Source: Neodiprion pinetum (lineage: Eukaryota > Arthropoda > Insecta > Hymenoptera > Diprionidae). From it: a stretch of DNA of 64,000 nucleotides. Positions within the stretch are counted from its first letter, which is position 1; each line of letters starts with the position of its first letter. Under the pieces are notes generated by a model, which saw only the letters and a list, made by a program, of their open reading frames with translations, searched no databases and was not told where the DNA came from. The stretch spans positions 34,069,077 through 34,133,076 of the forward strand of contig NC_060233.1 of the NCBI RefSeq assembly GCF_021155775.2, in the 5' to 3' direction. A program made the translations under genes and the position numbers. Shown here piece after piece: positions 40,234-53,085 of the stretch.

Positions 40234-43200
40234 ATGTCACAGTGCGAAGTGGAAGCTGCAACTCCAGGGTTTCATCAGCTTAGCATCACTAGTAAATGAT
40301 AATAGTTTTTTAAATTTTGCATCCACTATGATCAAGTTCTACCTCATCTACTTATCTTAAAAACATGTTGATTTCCAAGATATATTAATTTTCATTTCAG
40401 TTGAAGCAGCCGTATTGCGCAATTCGTCATTTCTGAAACCTAATCCTTACGTTGAACTCTCAGTTGATGACAAGAGTCCTCGCAAAACTGAGATTGCAAA
40501 ATCCACATATCAGCCAAAATGGGTGGAAAAGTTTACCATTCTTGTAACACCTTACTCCCAGCTGCATTTTAGACTCTTGGATCACAGCACCTTTCGTAGG
40601 GATGCATTGATTGGTGAAAAGAGAATTAATTTGTTTCAAGTTTTGTCCTACTACAATGGAAAATTGGATAATGTTGAATTAACTTTGGATTTAATGAGCG
40701 AAAATAAACACGATGCTTATGGTCCACTATCAAAGGTTGGAGAGTTGGTAACATTATTTGACGGACTAAAAATTGATATGAACGAAGTCATACCCTCTAA
40801 TTCCTGCGAACAAGTTCGCCACAATCAAGTTACAAGCGGTGCCCTGACGCCACTTGGTAAGGCCTTAAATCTCAGAGATATTTTTTCGCATTAGCTGAAA
40901 TGTTGATCGAACATTTTTTATTTCTAGGTTCTTCAAACAGTGACTCTGGGAACAATCGAAGTATTCTAAATGGTGGTGTGAGAGCTCGCATGCGATTACA
41001 CGGATCAGAGAATGCAGCACCTTCCGTCATGCAGCCAGTTATGCATCGAAGTTCAACCAACATTCTTCACAATCCTAGTCACACTGCAAGTCAACCCAGT
41101 AATAATACCAACAATGCTCAAATTGTTGGCCTTACCTCTCCTATGGCTAATGGAGTTGGTAATCATTTGGCTACTGAAAGTAGCAGTGGATCAACAGGGC
41201 CCCCACTGGGTCAACCAGCATCTGCTGGACCATCTGGAGTACCCGGGGAGACTGAAAATGGTAATCAACCTGAAGAACCTTTGCCTGCTGGTTGGGAAAT
41301 GAGATATGACGTCTATGGCAGAAGGTAAATTATGGATTGTCATTTAATTAAAAAGGTTCGTTTGTTTCTGGCGATTTTACAACCATTCTTGTACAGAATA
41401 TCTGTATCATTGAGTATCTAAAGAGAAATATACTGCTATAAATTTGAAGATTGACGAACTATTTCAGTTTTTTTAGTTTTTTATCGTTCCAGGTATTATG
41501 TAGATCACAACACTCGCAGTACATCCTGGGAAAGGCCACAGCCACTCCCACCAGGCTGGGAAGTACGAAGGGATCCTCGAGGGAGAATTTATTATGTAGA
41601 TCACAATACAAGAAGTACTACTTGGCAACGCCCCAACACAGAGAGGCTACAGCATTTCCAGCACTGGCAGGGAGAACGGCAACATGTTGTCCAACAAGGA
41701 AATCAAAGATTCCTCTACCCTCAGGTGATCACCAACTGAAAAAATTGGAGAAAATTTCGTCATTGGAGATGAATTTTTTTTCAGAACAACCAAAAATCTT
41801 TTTATTCTTATCTTCTGCACATTTTTTTAAAGGCTCATGGTGGACAAGCAGCAGTGGCTGGTCTTTCAACGGCAGTCGTTGAAGAAGATGATGCTCTAGG
41901 GCCCCTGCCAGCTGGTTGGGAGAGACGCAAACAGCCCGAAGGCAGAGTTTACTATGTGAATCATAAAAATCGAACAACTCAATGGGAGGATCCAAGAACA
42001 CAAGGACAAGAAACAGGAATGGACGAACCACCCTTACCTGATGGATGGGAGATTAGATTAACTGAAGATGGAGTCCGGTATTTTGTGGACCATAATTCGA
42101 GAACTACAACATTCCAAGATCCAAGACCAGGAGCGCCGAAAGGGTATGTGAAAGTTTTGAGAATTTCGGTTTAATCGTAAATTGAGTCTAAATTACTCCA
42201 AGTACCATAATACATATTTTGGTCACCTTCTTTACAGGCCGAAGGGTGTCTATGGGGTTCCAAAGGCATATGAGCGATCTTTTCGCTGGAAATTATCACA
42301 ATTCAGATATTTATGCCACAGTAATGCTCTTCCTAGTCATATAAAGATCAGCGTTACCCGACAAACTTTGTTCGAAGATTCTTATCACCAAATCATGAGA
42401 CTACCGGCTTATGAGCTCAGACGACGATTGTACATTATATTCAAGGGTGAAGAGGGCTTAGACTATGGCGGAGTATCAAGGTAAAAAATTATGGTCAATC
42501 AATTTTCAACCAATTTAAATATTATTCCATGTTTAATGATTGGATCTTTTTCCTCATAACAGGGAATGGTTTTTCTTACTGAGTCATGAGGTATTGAATC
42601 CAATGTATTGTCTCTTTGAGTATGCAAACAAAAGCAACTACAGTTTACAAATAAATCCGGCATCGTACGTGAATCCAGACCACCTACAGTATTTCAAATT
42701 CATCGGCAGGTTCATTGCAATGGTATGTTAGGATTATTAATATATTTTGAATTACGAGAACAAGTAATCAAGATCTTTAATCAATTTTCCCCATTTTTTG
42801 CATTACCAGGCTCTTTACCATGGACGTTTTATCTACAGTGGATTCACAATGCCTTTTTACAAACGAATGTTGAATAAGAAATTGATCATGAAGGATATTG
42901 AGTCTATAGATCCGGAATTTTACAATTCACTTGTATGGATAAAAGATAATAACATAGATGATTGCGGTCTCGAATTATATTACAGCGTCGATTTCGAGAT
43001 TCTTGGTCAAGTCATACATCATGAACTTAAAGATGGTGGTGATAAAATTCGAGTTGTTGAAGAAAATAAGGAAGAGTATATGAGGTAAAGTTATCGCATT
43101 ACACCTTTTGCTACACACATACATGTAAAGAAATAATAAAATATAAGAATAATAAATAATAATAAAAATAAAATGCTCGCATTTCCAGACTGATGACAGA

Positions 43201-43864
43201 ATGGCGAATGACGAGAGGTATCGAGGAACAAACTAAAGCTTTCCTCGAAGGATTTAATGAGGTTGTGCCTCTAGAATGGCTAAAATATTTCGATGAGCGA
43301 GAACTCGAGCTCATGCTCTGTGGCATGCAAGAAATAGATGTCGATGACTGGCAACGCAACGCTATTTACAGGCACTACACGCGCAGCAGTAAACAAGTAC
43401 TATGGTTTTGGCAGGTACTTTGAAACGATAAATTATTAAGGAAACTGAAATTACCTCAATTTTTACGATTATTGTAAATTAAATCTTTTCAGTTTGTACG
43501 GACAACTGACAGCGAAAAACGAGCTAGACTGCTACAGTTCGTCACAGGAACATGTCGTGTACCAGTTGGTGGATTTGCCGAATTGATGGGTATGTTGTGA
43601 AAAATGTTTTAATCAGCTGAATGAATGTAAAATAGCAACACTGCAGTGTTATCGAATCCTTGAAATTGATAGAGAACATTATTCATTTTAGGGAGCAATG
43701 GACCACAAAGATTTTGCATAGAAAAGGTGGGTAAAGATACTTGGTTACCGAGGTCACATACGTGTTTCAACAGGCTGGATCTTCCGCCCTATAAAAGTTA
43801 TGATCAAATGGTGGAGAAGCTGAACTATGCAATCGAAGAAACAGAAGGCTTTGGTCAGGAATGA
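40234..43864 (+). CDS. Su(dx): NEDD4-family E3 ubiquitin ligase Suppressor of deltex (WWP1/ITCH type)
   Basis: Eleven coding exons: 40234..40291, 40401..40856, 40928..41324, 41493..41724, 41833..42143, 42238..42480, 42563..42722, 42810..43084, 43189..43414, 43493..43589 and 43692..43864; about 875 aa. It transfers ubiquitin to endosomal and membrane substrates; in flies Su(dx) down-regulates Notch. An N-terminal C2 domain spans about residues 10-115 (FLKPNPYVELSVDD). Four WW domains start near 289, 321, 405 and 448, each with PLPxGWE and a paired aromatic/W or F-x-D-P end. HFQHWQGERQHVV between WW2 and WW3 is typical of the Su(dx)/WWP/ITCH branch. The HECT domain runs from about 520 to the end: RLYIIFKGEEGLDYGGVSREWF, FKFIGRFIAM, then the catalytic HTCFNRLDLP with Cys843. 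All key residues are present. The start gives MSQCEVEAA. Confidence 0.95.
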
Positions 43865-46375
43865 CCAGTTGCAGTTGCTTTAAAATGAGAACTGGTAAAT
43901 CAGTTTTTAATTTTTAATCTATCATGTTTGAAATTTCTAAGATCTTCTGAAAAATGTTCAAATAGTGAATTTATTATGTGCTAAGCGTCTTACTTTTTTT
44001 TTCATATTTTCAGAATGAAGTCAAACTGCACCAGAGTGTAATGCACTTTTAAGAACCAAACTTTAATGTTGTATAAATATTTCATCATATTAATAGTTAA
44101 TTATATACAATAGAAACTCTATAGTCCTTATGCAAGGTGAGTGGAATTGAACAACTCTTCTATTTTACTGTGCCTTTGATGGTGCTGAAAGGTCTGGATA
44201 GAAATATTTTTTCTTGCACGTATAATTATCGTATTTTTTATACTAAAATACATATGCATACAAAATCATGGGATTAATTCTTACATAATAGTCCGAGGAC
44301 TGTAAGAATTTCTGCATCTTTACCACATAAGATATTTTTGAAAAATTATTTCTTGTTATTTGCTCAAAATCATGTTATTTCAAATCTTTTCAACTTATAC
44401 TCTTTACCTTTTATTTTTAATCTGCCCTAGATTAGAGAAACTGTGATTCTAGAGACTGGTCTAAACTTTTCTACAATCGTTGCATTTTGACTATAGATCA
44501 TTTGGAAATAAAATACATAGCTGTGGTAGCCAAAATTTGGCGCGATTTGTCTCAAGTTAGAGTACTTGGGAGACATTGCCAAATGCTGAGGGATTGTGAT
44601 TGGTTCATGTAGAAATTGTCAAAAATCGAGAAAAATAACAAAATTTCAAATACAATTGGTGTGATTGTTCTGATCTTCAAAAAGAAAGTAAAAAGGACCC
44701 CAAAATAAAAGTAGTATAATTTCTTCATAACCCTACTCAGAATTGCATTCCAATGAATCAGTAAGGCATAAGAATTTTCGATAAACTAAAAATTATATAT
44801 CTTCGGTAATTGAAAGGTAATAAAATATGAGAACGCTAGTGAAATTCAGTATTTGACGCTTTCTATATCTCACCAATCCAAAGTATAGATTCCTCGTGAT
44901 GATAATAAATATTGTACATAATTGAACTACACACAATAATTTGTGGCATATATTAAAGCCGTTGACAAGCAATGCTTTTAAAGAAATAGTTATCTACTGT
45001 ATAAAAAAATTTTAATTCATATAAAAGAACCACGTTACTTTAAGAACAAAATAGCAAAAACGAACCTACAAACTATTTCAACACTGATGGCAACAAATAG
45101 TTGATGATTTGCTTGACTGTTGAGTTGCAAACAGGCAGATAGAAATTGAACATAAATTCGTCGCTTGTTCACGATAATATGGTATATATTATATATATAT
45201 AGATATATATGATTATATTTAAAAAATAATAATAATAATATTACATCAAATTAAATGGAATAAAGCACCTATATGGATTTATTTTTTGATTCACTTACTT
45301 GTTTTTGTGAAATTTCTGAACCTAATCAATAATCGATTTAGATGATTGATTATACCTATTTACAAAGTGATCAAAATTTATCTTGTAATATAATTTAACA
45401 AGTAAATTCACTTTTCAATTACAATATAGTGTATTTTTGTTAGATGTATATTAATATGTATATGTCGTACGAGTTTCGTTGTATGTCAAAAACAGTATTT
45501 ATGGGAGTACTGAGGTGCCTAAACTTTATGTATGAAAAGATATTGCACATGTGCAATCGCTTATTATATTATAATTTTCGTACAATACATTTTTTAATCT
45601 GTCGATACTAACGATGTTGCATGATTCGAAACGTATGAAACACTGCTAATATTTATCCCTAAGTAACATTAAATAATTTTCATTAAAAATCATTACAATA
45701 ACAAGTTACAATTATCACAGAGTTGCCACTTTACCTGATTAATAAAAGAATTACGTTTTATTATTTCAATTTCATAAGCAGTGTCTTCACATCGTTTGAT
45801 CGGTAGTTGTATAAACTCTCAACCATGTAATTAAATTTTTAAGTATACATAAAAGTATTTAATCATCAGATTGATGAACATTTTAATACGTTCTATTGCA
45901 AATGTTCGGTGAAGTGGATATCTCCAGGCCATTCAAGGTGACATCGAGTCTTGCGCTCATCGTAGTAAGTGACACCCACTGTACATGACTGCGGTCTACT
46001 TCACCATATATTCTCAGTATAAAAAGTTTTATTTATAAATGGCCAAATACTAATTATTCCATTCTCGTACGAGTATATTTTTGAGATTAGAATGAGTTAT
46101 TTTTACTGAGAAGAAATGTGGTTCGGTTATACACAGAATAGCCCAATGGATTTATTAGATTGTATATAATTATGTAAGGTGTACAGATTATAAAGCAGTG
46201 AATAAATTTGTAGCGGAAACACAAAAGTTTTTTTCTCAAGTAATTCAACCTTCCACAGTGTAATTGTATAAGTTGAGATAAGTCAACTTTATTTACACTA
46301 CATAATCGATACTATTAAGATTGATAACATTTTTACATCACTTTCATCCTAAACATTATATTAGAAGTCTATAAT
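43865..46375. terminator. Su(dx) 3' UTR and convergent end with HAX1
   Basis: Plus-strand AATAAA hexamers lie at 44507-44512, 45259-45264 and 46201-46206, allowing 3' UTRs of about 0.65, 1.4 or 2.35 kb for Su(dx). HAX1, on the minus strand, has its own hexamer (TTTATT on the given strand) at 46288-46293, 83 bases past its stop. If the distal Su(dx) signal is used, the two transcript ends come within about 90 bases. A TATATA microsatellite sits at 45181-45215. No coding sequence is seen. Confidence 0.6.
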
Positions 46376-48482
46376 CTACAATTTAGGACCAAAAAACTTA
46401 TGCCATGGAAAGCTGCTTAAAGGACTCTGCTGCTGTCTCTGATCATCCATAACACCTATGAATGTCTGCTCAGGATTAGCTAAAATTTTTACAAACAAAA
46501 AAAAAACAGGTACCAGGCTTGTTACTCTTAATTATATGCAATGTTCAAAACTTTGTGCGACATTTTGCGTAAAAGTAAATTAAATGTTGAAATAATTGTT
46601 TGAAATGTTGGTTTGAAGCACGTATTCATTCAGGCTAAAATATTGCCCGTGATCAAGTTTTGCCGTTTGAAAGTTCAAAGTTTAGAGCAATATCAAATCT
46701 GTGCATCATTTCAGATTTCAACCAAAATCACAAACTCAATAAGTCTGTAAATCAGGTATGTAGAAGATAGTGGGCTGTAGTTTGGCAGAACTTACTTTCT
46801 TCAAATTTTCAGTAAGTAAAATAATTAGCTATGAAAATTAAAAATTCAAATTATTGTCTGATTGAACATGAAACAGCCCATTTTGAAAAAGAAAGAAATA
46901 TAGTACGTATTTATACAATTTAATTAAAGTTCTAAACAAGAGACGCTTCTATTTGAATTTACAATTGCACAATAAAATTATTACTGTACTTACGTTCCAT
47001 TGGATTGATGGGATTCACATACTTAGTTTCAGTTTTCTCCCCATTTTTCTCTTTTTTTACAACGACGGTATGTGATTTATCGCCAATCTGACGTGTGACA
47101 GTAGTTTCCTCATTTCCTACAGAGTCTCTGACCGTACGATATTGTTCAATAGATCCATCTGGCTTGCGAATAATTTTTGTAGAAATGGATTGTCCGAATG
47201 AATGGAAAGAAAATGGATGCTGCTGAGATGTATTAGTACCAGAATTATTTCTTTGTAAGGATGAAAGATCTTTCCAGGCTTGAGACAACTCTTCACTAGT
47301 AATCCTGTATTAAAAATGGATGATAAATATGTAACCAAGTGAAAAAGTTTGCATTTCCTTTGCACTAACACAAGTATCTCATTTAGCTTCTTGTCATGGC
47401 ATATTCAAAAAATAATGTACATTGTTGTAATAAATCCACAACTTACTTTCCATCCAAATTAACATCCAATTTTTCTTCGACAGGTGCGTGAAAATTCTTA
47501 GACTCAAAACTTTCGTAACCTGGTTTTAAAACTTCATCCCGTAAGTTTCCTTGTTTTGGTGGTTCAATAAGCATCGAATCCTGAAAATGGCCCTGAGCTG
47601 TAAAATGACAAGATCAATGAACAAAATCTGATGTATTATTTTTTATTCACTACTATGACTGACTTAGGACTAATAAATACTATCTGGTACATACCTTTGT
47701 CGCCGAACGGTAACATAATACCATCTTGACTAAATCCAAAGAAATTTTTCAACATGTCATCTATTTGGCGTTCAAAGTACTGAGTGATTTCAAAAGGATT
47801 GCTGTGAATGTTGAAGTGTCCGGAGCCAAAGATTTGCTGTCCACGTTGCCTGTGATGAAATGATTAAATAAAAGTAAATTAACTCTACTTATTTAGATTT
47901 GTGAAAAGATCAATGATCTTGGAAGCAAGCAAATTGCATAAAAAAGTGAATTGCTGGTAGCTCTCCAATACTATTGCTGTTCCAAAGCCAAAATATTTTT
48001 ATGCAGATGGAATAATTATTGCATGTACCTGAAATCGTCGTTGTCATCATCATCATCCTCATCTGTCTGCCAGATTGGATTCCTAAACTCATGTCCGTGT
48101 TGCCACTGGTCTTCAAATCTGTAAATTGAACCGAATTACATCTAATTTCGATTTAACTAAATCTTCACGAAATATTAAGTGATAGCGGTTTTAGGTTTTG
48201 TTACATAATGGGACGATTGATAAGGAGTAATAGAGTGCATATTAAATTTTCAAAAAGAAATTGAAAGGCTTATAGCTTGTATTGAATAATAGGGATACTT
48301 CTTTTAAAATAAAATAGAATACACAAAGCCACGGCTTAGTATTTTGGCGGTCACGCAATATCCCTTACGGCTGGGAATGTTAAGTGCTGGTATTATATTC
48401 ACCCGTATTGCGAGTGGTTGTTTTGTTGATTTTTTCGTCCTCCGAAGTTGAAAAGGTCTCGTAAATAATTATAAAATGACAT
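46376..48482 (-). CDS. HAX1: HCLS1-associated protein X-1-like protein
   Basis: Six coding exons: 48403..48482, 48029..48118, 47695..47849, 47447..47597, 46994..47304 and 46376..46479; about 296 aa with consistent phases. HAX1 is a mitochondrial and cytosolic anti-apoptotic factor; in vertebrates it stabilises the mitochondrial disaggregase CLPB and affects actin and calcium handling. The N-terminus MSFYNYLRDLFNFGG parallels the human MSLFDLFRGFFGF start, followed by an acidic DEDDDDNDD stretch like the human acidic box. The best diagnostic is SISTKIIRKPDGSIEQYRTV followed by RDSVGNEETTVTRQ, corresponding to human SVTKITKPDGIVEERRTV and DSEGRTETTVTR. Orthologues are short, fast-evolving and low in sequence identity outside these blocks. 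The C-terminus ends SFPWHKFFGPKL. It is divergent from SYS1, so the promoter is probably shared. Confidence 0.85.
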
Positions 48483-49278
48483 TTTTCACCACTCTAAACT
48501 GGTTTAACGAACCGCAGCAAACTGTCGTCTCAACAACAATTGCGTCATGCTTTTTAAAGTTTTCCGAATTACATCAATGCAATCTACCGGGAGTTTAGAC
48601 TTAGTAATCAGCTGAGTTCATGCGGACTATTATCACGTCCCGACATCGCGTATCCGCATAATTCTAACGTGAATATGATCTCGCTCTAATAAACTTATGC
48701 GCACTTGCTTCTTACTGCAGTTTTCGTTCTAACTTTGCTATGACAACGTCTATATGTATTGACAATGAATCCCAAAATAATACTACGGAAAAGCAATAAG
48801 TCGTTTCGGTGACAACTCATTGGTTTGAAGTCGCCATGTTAGATGAGATGAGCTATGATTTGTGAAACACTCGACTCGATTCTAATGGCATGCTGACAGC
48901 GAGTTCTGTGTTGCTACACGATTATACGAATTGTCGATTCAAAATCTATTTCAACCCACGGCAGGTTTAATTTGGTATATATAGCTAGAATAAATCTGAT
49001 TCTCAAGGTTTGCTGCTAAAAAAACACATCGAGAGACTTCATGCGGATCAGCACAAGTAAAGTACAACCGCAATATTATTAACAGCTGAATACATCTTCT
49101 TCTGATGATGATTCCGTAGAATACTTAACTGCTTTTTTCACGACAAACTTATTACTATTTTGCAGATTCACTAATGTTTGCTGACATTAGTACACCAAAA
49201 TGATGAGACTTCGGACTTTTGATAGCTAATCTTCGCCGATTCAATGCACACGGAGCACCCTGAAGAGAACAAAATAAG
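48483..49278. promoter_or_regulatory. Bidirectional promoter region, HAX1 / SYS1
   Basis: Start codons of the two divergent genes are 796 bases apart. The stretch has no supported coding sequence and must contain both transcription starts. No TATA element was confidently placed. Confidence 0.55.
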
Positions 49279-49761
49279 ATGAATAACATTTCTGGACAAT
49301 TTCGAAAGATGACATGGGATCCAATCCTGATAATATCACAAATAATAGCCGTTCAAGCAGTGATATACGTTTGCCTTGGAGTGTGGATATGGATTGTTGC
49401 CTCACTTCTTGGATCGACCAAATCATTGGATTATGCTTTTCAGTATAGCGAACTCCACGTTCGTGATCTGGGTGGTAAAATGGTCATCACTATGTTCTTG
49501 TTCAATGCCTTAATTGGAGCTTTGGTCTTGTGGTGGATTGTACAAAGGACTAAACAATGTATGGATTTTGCGTGTACCGCTCATCTGATTCACTTACTCT
49601 GTTGTTGGGGTTACAATTACAGTTTTCCAACAAGTTTCAGCTGGTGGTGCCTGAACATTGTTTCTGTTACCGTAATGTGCATATTTGGAGAATTCTTGTG
49701 CATGAGAACTGAACTTCAAGCAATCCCTCTTGGAATGAATACCCAAAAAACAGCTTTGTAA
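49279..49761 (+). CDS. SYS1: Golgi integral membrane protein SYS1
   Basis: Single-exon gene of 160 aa, close to human SYS1 (156 aa). SYS1 recruits the ARFRP1 (Arl3) GTPase to the trans-Golgi and so supports golgin targeting and endosome-to-Golgi traffic. The N-terminal FRKMTWDPILIISQIIAVQ matches human FRSYVWDPLLILSQIVLMQ. Four hydrophobic segments lie at about residues 20-45, 70-95, 100-120 and 125-145. The KQCMDFACTAHLIHLLCCW and GEFLCMRTELQAIPL stretches match KQCLDFTVTVHFFHLLGCW and GEYLCMRTELKEIPL in human. The start gives MNNISGQF, consistent with MAGQF in human. A polyadenylation hexamer lies at 49813-49818, 52 bases after the stop. Confidence 0.96.
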   Translation: MNNISGQFRKMTWDPILIISQIIAVQAVIYVCLGVWIWIVASLLGSTKSLDYAFQYSELHVRDLGGKMVITMFLFNALIGALVLWWIVQRTKQCMDFACTAHLIHLLCCWGYNYSFPTSFSWWCLNIVSVTVMCIFGEFLCMRTELQAIPLGMNTQKTAL

Positions 49762-50151
49762 ATATTTGCTTGAATTATAAAATCATATTAATCAATCTAA
49801 TTTATTATTAAAAATAAAAAACGCCAGAGAAAACCAATGAAACCTAATAAATTTTGTTAACAAACTTTTGAAAGAAAAAACCAGAGTATCATTTTTTATT
49901 ACCAATGTTAAAGTAACATTAGCCCATAATCTTGTAGTTAACACAGGGAGTGATAGTAGAAGGAAATTAAGGAATTCAGTAACAGATTGAAGTGACGAAG
50001 TGGTTGACTAGTGTAAGGAAAAAAATGTTACATTATAATTTATATTATACACATATGGTTGTACAGAGTAGCGATGAGATAGATACAACTAATTCAATAC
50101 ATTCTGCCAATTTCTTGACACACTATAAGTTTTTGTTACCGAACCTACAAT
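49762..50151. terminator. Convergent 3' ends of SYS1 and NDUFS6
   Basis: SYS1 hexamer AATAAA at 49813-49818 on the plus strand; NDUFS6 hexamer (TTTATT as given) at 49895-49900 for the minus strand, about 250 bases past its stop. The 3' ends overlap or nearly meet. No gene is seen. Confidence 0.55.
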
Positions 50152-50849
50152 CTAGTGAGCATCTTCTTTGTAGAATCTAAGTCCGCAGTACCCACAGGAA
50201 TGATTCCCAGGTTTGTCCTGTAATTGGTAGAGATTGCTGAATTCTTTGTCTTTACAGCGGTATTAATTTATGTGTATGTCTAGGACATAAGTTATTTGTC
50301 TGAGGTGATTCAAGATTATTTATAAAGTTATAATCTACCAAGTTAATGTAGACTTTAGGGTGTCCAGTGGGTCCACCTCCACCGTCACAGGCAACAACTC
50401 TCTTCGTTGTTGGAGTTGGCGGAACGTCATCGATTAAATTAATAGCCCAGTTTGGATTCACTTGTTTTGGTTTATCCACAAATCTCACCAATCGATAATC
50501 CTTCGCGTCCCATTTCTGAAGTCATAATAAACCAAATTAAATAACTTCAATTGATAGCAGACATAAAGATTTTAAATTTCATGGAATACGAATCAAGGTT
50601 TACGTCAACGCACCCAATTAAAAGTGCGGTAACAGTTCATTAAACAGAGAAAACCAAAGAAGATGAACATAACCTCACATTTACGTAACAGGATAAGTCG
50701 TAATTATTATTCACCTGGCCAGTATGCGTTTCTTTTTCGACGGGCTCCCAAGAAGCTTTGTTACGTATTCCGGTTGTGAAAGCCGGGACGTTTATTTTGC
50801 AAACTTTCGTTTGATTCCCAAGCAGACAGACAACTTTCTTGCACGCCAT
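50152..50849 (-). CDS. NDUFS6: NADH dehydrogenase [ubiquinone] iron-sulfur protein 6, mitochondrial
   Basis: Three phase-0 exons: 50715..50849, 50339..50515 and 50152..50217; 125 aa (human 124). NDUFS6 is a zinc-binding accessory subunit of respiratory complex I, acting late in N-module attachment at the matrix arm. After a basic, acid-poor N-terminus suited to mitochondrial import comes ETHTGQ, then RLVRFVDKPKQVNPNWAINL. The hallmark CDGGGGPTGHPKVYINL follows, with a short last exon ending SCGYCGLRFYKEDAH. The zinc ligands are Cys88, His97, Cys112 and Cys115. The last exon is only 22 codons and is easily missed, because the intron start stays open in frame. In-frame ATGs lie upstream (to about 50966), but starting at MACKKVVCLL gives the family length. 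Confidence 0.95.
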
Positions 50850-51392
50850 ATTCACAACTACTGATCGGCTAATCCGTCTGAAGTTGCAGTGTTGCAGTGA
50901 GATAACAGCTGACTCACGGCTCTCGCTGCGCGACAGTTTCATAAACCTGTTCAAATGAGTACTCACCGTAGTATCTCAACGTGTTTCCCCGACCCGTGCA
51001 CAAGTATCACAAGTGTTCAAGATACGAGAAAAGTATACCAATTATACGTTTCTTAATCCCTAATTTTTTGCTCTATTGAAAATAAAAATAGCAAGTTAAG
51101 CGATGAAGATAGTCGATTATTTCACAGATCGTTGTGATGTTCTCTCCGTATATTTTGCAAGTCTCATGCATGATGTTGATCAACTCAAAGTACTACAGCA
51201 ATCAAACCGTAACAGTTTTTTATAGAAATGATTATTATAATCCAATGGTGTAGTTAGATTCAAATACATAGATACGTATATGATGAATATCTACGTGACA
51301 TGCTACAATTAAAACATAACATTTCTTTACAAGTTAGAAAACCTGTATAACCTAGGGTAATTTCATAGTACAAACACTTATTAAATAAATAT
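50850..51392. other. NDUFS6 promoter and LSM4 3' flank
   Basis: About 540 bases between two genes on the same strand. The part next to 50850 should hold the NDUFS6 5' UTR and promoter, and the part next to 51392 the short LSM4 3' UTR. No coding sequence or clear regulatory motif is recognised. Confidence 0.45.
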
Positions 51393-52315
51393 TTATTTGG
51401 TTCTTGGTTTGTTTTGGGGTTTGTTGCCACCTTGATTACCACCTCGACCTAAAGGCGCAGGGCCTCTTCCCCCACGTCCTCCGAAAGTGCCTGAAAGAAC
51501 ATAAGCATAAACTATGAAATCTCAAAATTCCTTTAATTGCTTCATTTAATGTGATTTTGACTATCGAATACCTCTGCCACCACCTCCACCTCCACCTCCG
51601 CCTCCGCCTCGACCGCCTCGTTGATTTTGACCGCCACGTCCTTTCATTTCACCTCGTCCCCTCGATTTCATTTGAACGTCTTCTTTAACCATGTCTATAA
51701 CTTCATCTGGAATTCTAAGATACTTAATGGTACTACCACGAATGTAGCATTCTGGCATCCTCCAAAATTTGTCACCATCCTGTATTGACAATTTGTTATG
51801 ATGATTAGCAATGATAGTATAGAATAAACTCAATAATTTACAGCAATTTTTATAAACACATTGCAATGAAAGTAGACTTTCCAAGGATGGTTAAACTGGA
51901 ATGGAACTTTCAGCCTTACAGTACTGCACACATTATTTAACGAGTTTTTGGACGAGGTTACATTCAATGCTGTGCCCGTAGTAAATGTAAGCAAGCTAAT
52001 TGAACGCCAACTGAGATTACCCTGGATGTGCAGATAACTTCTCTGAGATTAATGTTCATCCAATTATCACAGCTAACCAAGTGTCCATTGTATGTTTCTC
52101 CATTTTTGAGTTCGACGAGCTGAAATAAAAAATACCAAACTACAATTGGCAATAAGTAATGAAACGACTAGAATTTTGAGGTTAAGATTTACCATAGGAT
52201 GATTTTGTGCTGTTCTCAACAATGAAAGCGGTAGCTGGAAAATGAAAGAACATTATTATTTGAATTTATTAAACCATCTACTGATCATAATTTTAGCATG
52301 ATCAAACTTTACCAT
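51393..52315 (-). CDS. LSM4: U6 snRNA-associated Sm-like protein LSm4
   Basis: Five coding exons: 52313..52315, 52193..52234, 52021..52119, 51572..51779 and 51393..51490; 149 aa (human 139). LSm4 is part of the nuclear LSm2-8 ring on U6 snRNA and the cytoplasmic LSm1-7 ring in mRNA decapping and P bodies. The Sm fold is plain: MLPLSLLRTAQNHPMLVELK, Sm1 GETYNGHLVSCDNWMNINL and Sm2 CYIRGSTIKYLRIPDEVI. The tail is rich in RG and RGG, with an 11-glycine run, then GGRGGRGPAPLGRGGNQGG and a basic end; such tails are arginine-methylated and drive P-body assembly. The first coding exon is only the ATG, followed at once by a GTAAAG donor; the LPLSLL that follows at the next exon fixes this start. Confidence 0.95.
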
Positions 52316-53085
52316 TTTTAAAACCTTCCCGCACGATTTGTTACGTGTGAAGTTTTAAACACTTTCAATTTCGACTAATGAAGTAATAAGTCAACATCAC
52401 AATTCACAGCTGATATCGACCATATCGACTACATCGCCTATCGACTAGCGAGCTTCGATGCAAAAGTTTTTTACACTGTTTTTTTTACCGTCATATAATG
52501 CATATAAATTACCAAATGCGACTCGCGAGAGAAAGAAGTTAGGCTTAATGAAATCGATGCCAGAGTGCAGCACTCTTCAGATTACTGCACGGAGGGAATA
52601 TGCTGAGGATTTAAAACTAACTAATTTTGATTCATATAAGAGGTAATTACAAAACATGAAATGAAAAGCTAATTTATTAAAAATGAAGAATTTACGTCTT
52701 CACACTGACTTGGCTCACGGATGACCATTTCAAAAATCTTGATTCTTGGCGCTGCCGACGGCTGACCATATTTTCGTTCAAACTTAGCCAACTTCTCTAA
52801 ACTCCCGCGTTGGTGGTGCGAGCGCCACACGAGCGCCACATTACTAGGCAGAGGATGCAGAAAATGCTTCTCTTCCGTATATTTTTCGGACACTCCTATG
52901 AAGCAATATGAGAGCTCGACTCACCGGCGAGATTTGAACGATGTTACTCCACTTTTTTTTAACTGAATTCTGACCCACCCAATCTCAGAATATGATTTGA
53001 CTCATACGAATTCCAACATTACTCATACAGTTGGCTGAAGAATTTTGCATAGGGCCCGTAGAGAAATTACAACGAATAGCTTTAT
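52316..53085. other. Gap upstream of LSM4
   Basis: It contains the LSM4 promoter and 5' UTR next to 52316. A 74-residue minus-strand open frame (52669-52893) and a 62-residue plus-strand frame (52458-52646) have no recognisable domain or splice context. Nothing else is supported. Confidence 0.4.

Noticed and set aside
52669..52893. 74-aa minus-strand frame upstream of LSM4
   Set aside because: No recognised domain, no splice partners and no upstream support; treated as chance.
52910..52950. tRNA-like T-arm (GTTCAAATCTCGCCGG on the reverse strand)
   Set aside because: No acceptor stem, D-arm or anticodon arm could be found upstream.
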